Assembly (NCBI GenBank): GCA_015522385.1
Contig: WAMJ01000188.1
Span: 1-30,218 of the forward strand
DNA from: Candidatus Heimdallarchaeota archaeon
Lineage (GTDB): Archaea > Asgardarchaeota > Heimdallarchaeia > Heimdallarchaeales > Kariarchaeaceae
Length of the DNA: 30,218 bases
Direction of reading: 5' to 3'
Below the pieces are notes generated by a model, which was not told the origin of the DNA, did no database searches, and saw nothing but the letters and a program-made list of their open reading frames with translations. Position 1 is the stretch's first letter. Each line of letters starts with the position of its first letter. The position numbers were made by a program, and so were the translations under genes. This document shows positions 25,135-30,218 of the stretch, one piece after another.

Positions 25135-26088
25135 TTAGAAAAGCTTGGCTCCACAGGACGTACAGTGGTATTTTGACTTGGTCAATGGAGCTTTACAAAC
25201 AGGACAATTGTCATGTTCCTCAGTGGATAGTCTAGGTCGGAGTAAAATACGTGGGGTACCATTCGAGAGATCGAGCTCCATATCCCATAGATTGCCGTAT
25301 TGTACAACCAATCCCAACATCTCAGGAGGTAGGTACAGACTGCCATCATCGTTGATGATCAGTTCTCGGGACTCATTCAAATTGTAGATATCGGAGTCCC
25401 CGGCGTGTTGACCGATGAACTTCCCGTCCTCAAGCTCAAGACTACGATCACTGTACGAAGCGACGTGCTGGCTGTGGGTGACGATGAAAAACGAGGTCTC
25501 CTGCTCCTTAAACAGGTCCTTAAAGATCCCCATCACTTGGTCTGTGTTCTCCAGATCCAGTGATCCAGTAGGTTCGTCTGCCAACACGACTTTGGGCTTG
25601 TTGGCTAGTGCCCTCGCAATTGCCACACGCTGCCTTTCTCCCCCGGATAACCTATGCGGGAGGTCGTGCATCCGTGACTTCAGACCCAGCTCGGTCAGTA
25701 CCTCTGTCGCCCTCTTCCGGGAGTCTCGGATGCTGTTGCCCGAGTACCTCAGTGTCTTGACCACATTGTCGAAAGCGGAGTACGATGGCAGGAGGTTCCC
25801 CTCCTGAAAGACGAACCCCACGGTCTTCCGCCTGAATGGTACGAGATCATCCTCGCTTAGCTTCGTGATCTCCAGACCCTCGTAGTTGACGGTTCCCGCG
25901 CTTGGGTACTGCAGTCCTCCAAGCACTCGGAGGAGTGTGCTTTTCCCAGCACCTGAGGTTCCGACCACTGAGACGAATTCTCCTCTTTTCAGCTCAAGAT
26001 TAATACCCTTGAGGGCGACAACATTCTGCGAGCCGTGCTTACCTTGGTAGATGGTAAACAGTCCCTTCGCTACTAACAAGTCTTCCAT
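25135..26088 (-). CDS. ABC ATPase (LolD/MacB type) with C-terminal zinc ribbon
   Basis: This 317-aa protein is the ATPase for the FtsX-like permease encoded just upstream. Residues 1-225 are a LolD/MacB-class domain: Walker A GTSGAGKST 43-51, signature LSGGE 147-151, Walker B Asp171/Glu172 and H-loop His205. All catalytic residues are intact. A unique extension of about 90 residues follows, with a beta-rich linker and a terminal zinc ribbon (Cys295, Cys298, Cys309, Cys312). Typical LolD-type ATPases end near residue 230. ATG 26088 follows the permease TAA with no gap, so translation is probably coupled. The ribbon could bind a cytoplasmic partner or sense metal. Confidence 0.9.
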   Translation of the reverse strand: MEDLLVAKGLFTIYQGKHGSQNVVALKGINLELKRGEFVSVVGTSGAGKSTLLRVLGGLQYPSAGTVNYEGLEITKLSEDDLVPFRRKTVGFVFQEGNLLPSYSAFDNVVKTLRYSGNSIRDSRKRATEVLTELGLKSRMHDLPHRLSGGERQRVAIARALANKPKVVLADEPTGSLDLENTDQVMGIFKDLFKEQETSFFIVTHSQHVASYSDRSLELEDGKFIGQHAGDSDIYNLNESRELIINDDGSLYLPPEMLGLVVQYGNLWDMELDLSNGTPRILLRPRLSTEEHDNCPVCKAPLTKSKYHCTSCGAKLF

Positions 26089-29016
26089 TTATACCACCCT
26101 CGTTGCCAGGGTAAGGTCCTGGTTAGCCGCACTTCTGATGGAGAACAGTGTTGCAAGTATCATGCCCGCGAACGATACAAAAGCCACTCCCGACAGCTCT
26201 AGCCAGTTGATGATAACCAGTCGCGGGACATCGACGCTTGTACCGAGAATCCCTCCTAAGAAGCTAAAAACTCCATTGAAGAGGTAGCTAATACCGATGC
26301 CAATTAGTGTTCCCCACACAGAAGCAGTGAACATCATGAGTGCATTCTCACCTAGTGCTAATTTGTAGATCTGCGATCTTTTTGCACCTATCGCCCTGAG
26401 TATGGCGAACTCCTTTCTCCTTCGGTCAATGATGATGGCGGAGAAGGCGAAGGCAGACACTACCGAAGCTGTGAGGCTGACTACGAAGTTCAATGAGAGA
26501 AGACCCGAAACCCCGTATCCCGTGACCCGGGAGTTCAGGTCAGGTAGCTCACCGAAGTATGAGCGGACTGTGTCCACTCCCTCAAGCCCAGAGAGCTTCT
26601 TGACTAGTTCCTTCGACTGCTTCTCCGATATCTTGTCCCTGAGCGTTGTGCGGAGGAGGTAGGTATTCGTCTCCATGGGCTGAGTAAGGTACGCATCTGC
26701 ACTCTTACCCTGACTTACGGCCAGAACCTCCTTGTACAGAGCTTCCGAGACGAGGAGAGCATCTGATATCCTCCCCGGGAGCTGTCTGACAAGACCGAGT
26801 ATCTCCACGTCGGTGATTTTCTCACTGTTGCCGTAGAGGGAACCTGTGATTGGTACTCGGATGTCAACCTTATCACCAACTGAGAGGCCCGTATCGAAAT
26901 TGAACTCAAGTGGCACATAGATCCCCCTGTCATTCATAGACAGTTTAGTCAGGACATCAAGCGGAGACTCCCCGACGAAGTTGTCTGGCTGCCAGAGAAG
27001 CGTGGGTTCCCCTGATTTTAAGTAGGATATCTCCTTAGCCTCTTCATAAGCGACCATGTCGTAATTCGAGCTGAATACTCTCACTCCTACTCTCCCAATA
27101 CCGATCGCTTCCTCGATCTCTGGAAGTGCAGTGAGGTTTGTCTGGTAGCTTCCTGGTTGAGAATAGATCACATTGGCATCCGCACCAATCTCCCATTGAA
27201 GGTTTCGCAAGGCGACTCCCTCCTCCGTCGTTCCCTGAATCGTTGACAGGGCAACAATTGATAGAGTGAGGATGATAATTATCGCCAATCTATCGACTTC
27301 ACCTCTCCTCCTCAAACCAGACTTGATGACCCTCTTGACGTCCTTGAACAGGGGGAGACTAAGAAAGGTCTTCTCGAGCTTGATCGGCACGAACTTGACC
27401 ACCCTTGATCCGACGATTGAACCACCTATCCACAGCAAGAATGGGCTGAACAGGAAGATGAGTACTCTGTTAAGGGTGGATATACCCGTCTCTATCCTGT
27501 TCATGTCGAGGATAACCAGTCCAATACCCAGCAGACCAACACCGAAGAAGAGGTAGTCCAGCTTCATCCGCTTTATGAGACCCTCTTTCTTCCACTCCTG
27601 CCTCGCCACCCCCGTCGTCACTTCCTGCTCGATGAACGTCCGCCCCTTTCGATGAATGGAGAAGAGCAGAAGAATCGAGATGAAGACAAATGGCGTAAAG
27701 AATGCCCAGTCATTGAAGTAAATGTACTCCGTGAACGGTTTAAGATCACTGAACGATATCTTCATGAAGCCGACTGAGGAGGTGATGAGCCATGCAGAGA
27801 TCATGCCCCCAACGTAACCGACCCCTGTACCAATGAGGAGGAGGAGTATCCCATCATTCCTCAGCTCTGCAAAGATCTGCCTACTATCTGCCCCTTGCAC
27901 CTTCTTGATCGCAATCTCTCGACGCATCTCCTCAAGGCTAAGATCCATCCCGTAATTCAGTAGGTAGATGGAGAGGAAGACTACCGGTACTGCTATGATC
28001 AGATAGAGGATGGTGATGAAGATGGAGATGATCTGGAAGGCGACAAGCGTCCCCTCTATCAGGTTTGTCCCCTCGATATCGAACCGATCATCATTGGATA
28101 TCTCGTTGATGAACTTCTGAATCTCCTGATTAAACCTACTTGGGTCAGAGACTGTGAACTTCGTCTCATCGATCTTCACCGCGATCTCATAGTTTCCGTT
28201 CCTCTGCAATCCCTCGGCTATATCCTTCATTGTTGGCTCATTCAGTGCCTCCATTGAGAGGTATATCTTGGGGAAGTTGTTGAAGTTGAGGTTGATGAGG
28301 TTGAACTCGTCGTCATATGGGTAGATCGCGCTAACGGTCACGTTGGTGATGTATCCCTCGTTGTTAATTACCGTCCCTCCGATGATAGACTGCGTGATGT
28401 TCAATACTGGGAGAACCACTCCTACGCTGATCCCGAGCCTCGATGCGAGGAACGATGGCAGAATGACACTGTTGTTCTCCACCGTGGGTGTGCCCTCGAA
28501 CTCACCCTCGAGGAACTTTTTCCCCATATAAGAGCTCATGAAGTCCTTGTCCAAGAACTCCGGGAAAACCCTTGCATCCTTTGATGTGATGTCAATCGTC
28601 TCGTTGATGCTCGCGAGCAGTATATTGGCCTGCGAGTTCGACCTCCTACCTGCCTTGATCGTGGAGTCCAGCACCCTCGGATCATTGTCGATCCGCTCTT
28701 TCACAATGGTCAAGTTCTGGTATGACTCCTGGTTCTCTCCCAAGATGTTGAAGCTGACCTCGCTGGATATGTTGCCAATCAGCGTCCGGTAGTTATCCTG
28801 TTTGAGCTGATCGTTATAGAGGATGATCCCCGATATAATCACTGTTGTCAGCATTATCCCTGAGAGCATAGCAAAAGACCTCCTCTTGTTCCTGAAGACC
28901 GACACGAATGTATTGGGCGCAGTCTCTATGGGGAACTCGATGATCCCTCTCATAACAGACCTGAAGAATGAGAATATCCTCCCCACGAATCCCTTGAAGA
29001 AGGAGAGGACGCTCAT
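26089..29016 (-). CDS. FtsX-like ABC permease, duplicated (MacB/LolCE-like)
   Basis: This 975-aa membrane protein has about ten helices in a two-halves design. Helix 1 (about 47-70, FAMLSGIMLTTVIISGI) leads into a large external domain of about 250 residues. Three helices follow (about 325-455), then a middle pair. A second external domain (about 600-800) and a final FtsX core of three helices end in the short tail NQDLTLATRVV. This matches mechanotransmission-type permeases of the MacB/LolCE/YbbP group, which act on substrates at the outer face instead of pumping them across. The gene overlaps the upstream ATPase (ATGA) and abuts the downstream one. A single chain carrying both permease halves can accept two different ATPases. 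Confidence 0.9.
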   Translation of the reverse strand: MSVLSFFKGFVGRIFSFFRSVMRGIIEFPIETAPNTFVSVFRNKRRSFAMLSGIMLTTVIISGIILYNDQLKQDNYRTLIGNISSEVSFNILGENQESYQNLTIVKERIDNDPRVLDSTIKAGRRSNSQANILLASINETIDITSKDARVFPEFLDKDFMSSYMGKKFLEGEFEGTPTVENNSVILPSFLASRLGISVGVVLPVLNITQSIIGGTVINNEGYITNVTVSAIYPYDDEFNLINLNFNNFPKIYLSMEALNEPTMKDIAEGLQRNGNYEIAVKIDETKFTVSDPSRFNQEIQKFINEISNDDRFDIEGTNLIEGTLVAFQIISIFITILYLIIAVPVVFLSIYLLNYGMDLSLEEMRREIAIKKVQGADSRQIFAELRNDGILLLLIGTGVGYVGGMISAWLITSSVGFMKISFSDLKPFTEYIYFNDWAFFTPFVFISILLLFSIHRKGRTFIEQEVTTGVARQEWKKEGLIKRMKLDYLFFGVGLLGIGLVILDMNRIETGISTLNRVLIFLFSPFLLWIGGSIVGSRVVKFVPIKLEKTFLSLPLFKDVKRVIKSGLRRRGEVDRLAIIIILTLSIVALSTIQGTTEEGVALRNLQWEIGADANVIYSQPGSYQTNLTALPEIEEAIGIGRVGVRVFSSNYDMVAYEEAKEISYLKSGEPTLLWQPDNFVGESPLDVLTKLSMNDRGIYVPLEFNFDTGLSVGDKVDIRVPITGSLYGNSEKITDVEILGLVRQLPGRISDALLVSEALYKEVLAVSQGKSADAYLTQPMETNTYLLRTTLRDKISEKQSKELVKKLSGLEGVDTVRSYFGELPDLNSRVTGYGVSGLLSLNFVVSLTASVVSAFAFSAIIIDRRRKEFAILRAIGAKRSQIYKLALGENALMMFTASVWGTLIGIGISYLFNGVFSFLGGILGTSVDVPRLVIINWLELSGVAFVSFAGMILATLFSIRSAANQDLTLATRVV

Positions 29017-29702
29017 ACAACAATCTCCTCCTCTATCAACCTGCCCCTCTGCAGGACGAACACCTGATGAGCAGCGTGCGCCAACTTTACATCGTGGGAG
29101 ACCATGAGCACTGTCTTCCCTTCCTGCGCTAATTCCTCGAAGAGCTTGATTATCCCGATACCAGTCGCAGTGTCGAGATTGCCCGTAGGCTCATCCGCAA
29201 GGATAAGCTCAGGATCGTTTGAGAGAGCCCGTGCAATAGCCACACGTTGCTGTTGCCCACCTGACAGATCATCGGGGTAATGATCCACCCTGTCCGCGAG
29301 CCCCACCCGTTCGAGTAGCTTACCGGCTTTTTTCTCTGCGTCATCACCGATGATGCCCTGCAGATTCATCGGCACGATGACATTCTCTAGAGCGGTCAGG
29401 TTATCTATCAGACCAAAGGACTGGAAAACCCAGCCAATGTGTCTTCCACGGAGTTCGGAGAGCATGTTGTCACTCATGGACGACAACTCAGAGCCTAGGA
29501 CCTTCACCTGTCCTGATGTCTGGGAGATGAGCCCACCCACGATGTTGAGAAGGGTGGACTTTCCAGAACCCGAGGGGCCCATGAGCGCGAAGAAGTCACC
29601 CTTCTTCATGGAGAGGTTAATGCCCAGCAGAACATCGACCTGATTGACCTTCCCGAGATTGAAAGATTTGTACAGATCCGTAACTTCTAGTACTGTTTCC
29701 AT
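29013..29702 (-). CDS. ABC ATPase (LolD/MacB type), first gene of the FtsX operon
   Basis: This 229-aa protein starts at [10 protein letters not shown] with Walker [10 protein letters not shown] 42-50, signature LSGGQ 146-150, Walker B Asp170/Glu171 and H-loop His203, all intact. Length is normal for LolD. I use ATG 29702 because the TATA box (29730-29737) touches the alternative ATG at 29729, which a transcript from this promoter would not include. It partners with the permease and possibly dimerises with the zinc-ribbon ATPase at the other end of the operon. The substrate is unknown; lipoprotein, peptide or macrolide-like substrates are known for relatives. Confidence 0.92.
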   Translation of the reverse strand: METVLEVTDLYKSFNLGKVNQVDVLLGINLSMKKGDFFALMGPSGSGKSTLLNIVGGLISQTSGQVKVLGSELSSMSDNMLSELRGRHIGWVFQSFGLIDNLTALENVIVPMNLQGIIGDDAEKKAGKLLERVGLADRVDHYPDDLSGGQQQRVAIARALSNDPELILADEPTGNLDTATGIGIIKLFEELAQEGKTVLMVSHDVKLAHAAHQVFVLQRGRLIEEEIVV

Positions 29703-29729
29703 AGTATTCAATCGGATATGGTCATCCAT

Positions 29730-29737
29730 CTATATAA
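29730..29737 (-). promoter_or_regulatory. TATA box of the FtsX-type ABC operon
   Basis: TTATATAG on the minus strand is centred about 31 nt before ATG 29702. The BRE position upstream coincides with the left arm of an inverted repeat. Confidence 0.55.
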
Positions 29738-29772
29738 TGTTACCCTATGGGGGATAACAATATTGTAACATT
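29736..29772. promoter_or_regulatory. Interrupted inverted repeat over the ABC operon promoter
   Basis: AATGTTAC (29736-29743) and GTAACATT (29765-29772) are perfect inverted copies, 21 bp apart. The left arm covers the BRE next to the TATA box. Between them lies ACAATATTGT, a 10-bp palindrome. It looks like an operator for a dimeric regulator. Confidence 0.5.
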
Positions 29773-29884
29773 TTATTCACACTGTTTTACGGGCTTTATT
29801 CTTGCAACTAGTTTTTTAGAACTACATCTATTTCCTTACTATAGCATTTCTTTATTTTGAAATAATTAATCACGCAAAAGGTAA
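29773..29884. other. AT-rich spacer without a recognised gene
   Basis: The stretch between the ABC operon promoter region and the promoter of the terminal partial gene has frequent stops on both strands. I see no gene or RNA in it. Confidence 0.4.
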
Positions 29885-29897
29885 ACATATAATTTAA
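29885..29897 (+). promoter_or_regulatory. TATA-like box of the terminal partial gene
   Basis: ACATATAATTTAA predicts a transcript starting near 29915-29922, just before the GGAGGG ribosome site at 29928-29933. Confidence 0.4.
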
Positions 29898-29939
29898 GTA
29901 CTTTGAGGGGAAAATTCATTTGCATCAGGAGGGTAATAT

Positions 29940-30218
29940 ATTTCAAAACTAAAAGTTTCAAAGAAATTTCAGAATAAAGTTAATAATTGGCAGCTGAAGC
30001 TTCTGGATATTGGGAGAAGGAATAGACAAATAAATTTTAACCCCTCTCGAAAGAATGCAGTAAAGATCGTCTATCCTGATTTTACAGATATTTTTGACCT
30101 TTTGGCCATAAAGAACAAAGAACTAGAATTCATCCCGGTTTTTGAACCTAAGCTAGATCCTGATTCAGAACTTGTGGATCAAAGCTCAATTCATCAAGAG
30201 CATCTAAAAGCTATTGAA
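29940..30218 (+). CDS. 5' part of an unidentified AT-rich gene, apparently starting at ATT
   Basis: An open frame runs from just after TAA 29934-29936 to the window edge (93 codons from 29940). It reads like protein (WQLKLLDIGRRNRQINF, then KIVYPDFTDIFDLL). There is no ATG, GTG or TTG in this part. GGAGGG at 29928-29933 is spaced seven bases (from GGAGG) before ATT 29940, so ATT initiation is the simplest reading. Alternatively TTG 29920, 28 nt after the TATA box, could start a leaderless gene whose frame is broken by a one-base indel before 29950. The gene is more AT-rich than the ABC operon beside it. Family not recognised. Confidence 0.5.
   Translation, partial: MSKLKVSKKFQNKVNNWQLKLLDIGRRNRQINFNPSRKNAVKIVYPDFTDIFDLLAIKNKELEFIPVFEPKLDPDSELVDQSSIHQEHLKAIE

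Noticed and set aside
29703..29729. Nine extra N-terminal residues on the first LolD-type ATPase
   Set aside because: The alternative ATG lies immediately next to the TATA box, upstream of any transcript from it.

Overview
The window reads as a stretch of archaeal chromosome of moderate GC with AT-rich intergenic spacers. The main evidence is the promoter architecture. At least seven start codons lie about 24-28 nt downstream of a TATA-like box with no room for a Shine-Dalgarno site (leaderless transcripts), while genes inside operons are joined by ATGA, TGATG or TAAATG junctions. Large surface proteins with thrombospondin-3 and FG-GAP-like repeats plus a C-terminal membrane anchor, a bactofilin-like beta-helix protein and a zinc-ribbon-tailed ABC ATPase fit an Asgard (Heimdall-like) archaeon. 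That placement is an impression from protein style; no marker gene is present to prove it. No rRNA, tRNA, CRISPR array or complete insertion sequence was seen.

Left part (1-6365): the 3' tail of an unidentified gene, an unidentified 223-aa gene, and a heterodimeric ABC exporter whose two subunits overlap by one base and show one consensus and one degenerate ATP site. Next is a minus-strand Rpn/PD-(D/E)XK-like nuclease with a C-terminal tandem 9-residue repeat, divergent from a bactofilin-like beta-helix protein that ends in a terminator hairpin.

Centre (6409-18902, all minus strand): a two-gene operon for giant surface proteins. The 2193-aa protein is first, and the 1303-aa protein overlaps it by ATGA. 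Upstream lie a palindrome-rich AT-rich region, a regulator with two helix-turn-helix regions, and a small secreted protein with an Asp-rich loop. The four genes together look like a calcium-dependent cell-surface module with its own regulator, and this is the best candidate here for an undescribed system.

Right part (18893-30218): an AT-rich gene remnant, an AMACR-like class III CoA-transferase-family enzyme, two paralogous three-TM proteins, a HIT hydrolase, and a 59-aa basic protein. A methyltransferase and a PAP2 phosphatase follow, transcribed divergently with mirrored promoters only 29 bp apart. Then come a duplicated TM plus PH-like membrane protein and a small zinc-binding protein. The last complete operon is ATPase - FtsX-like permease - ATPase with zinc ribbon, preceded by an interrupted inverted repeat over its promoter. 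The window ends in an AT-rich partial gene with no normal start codon.
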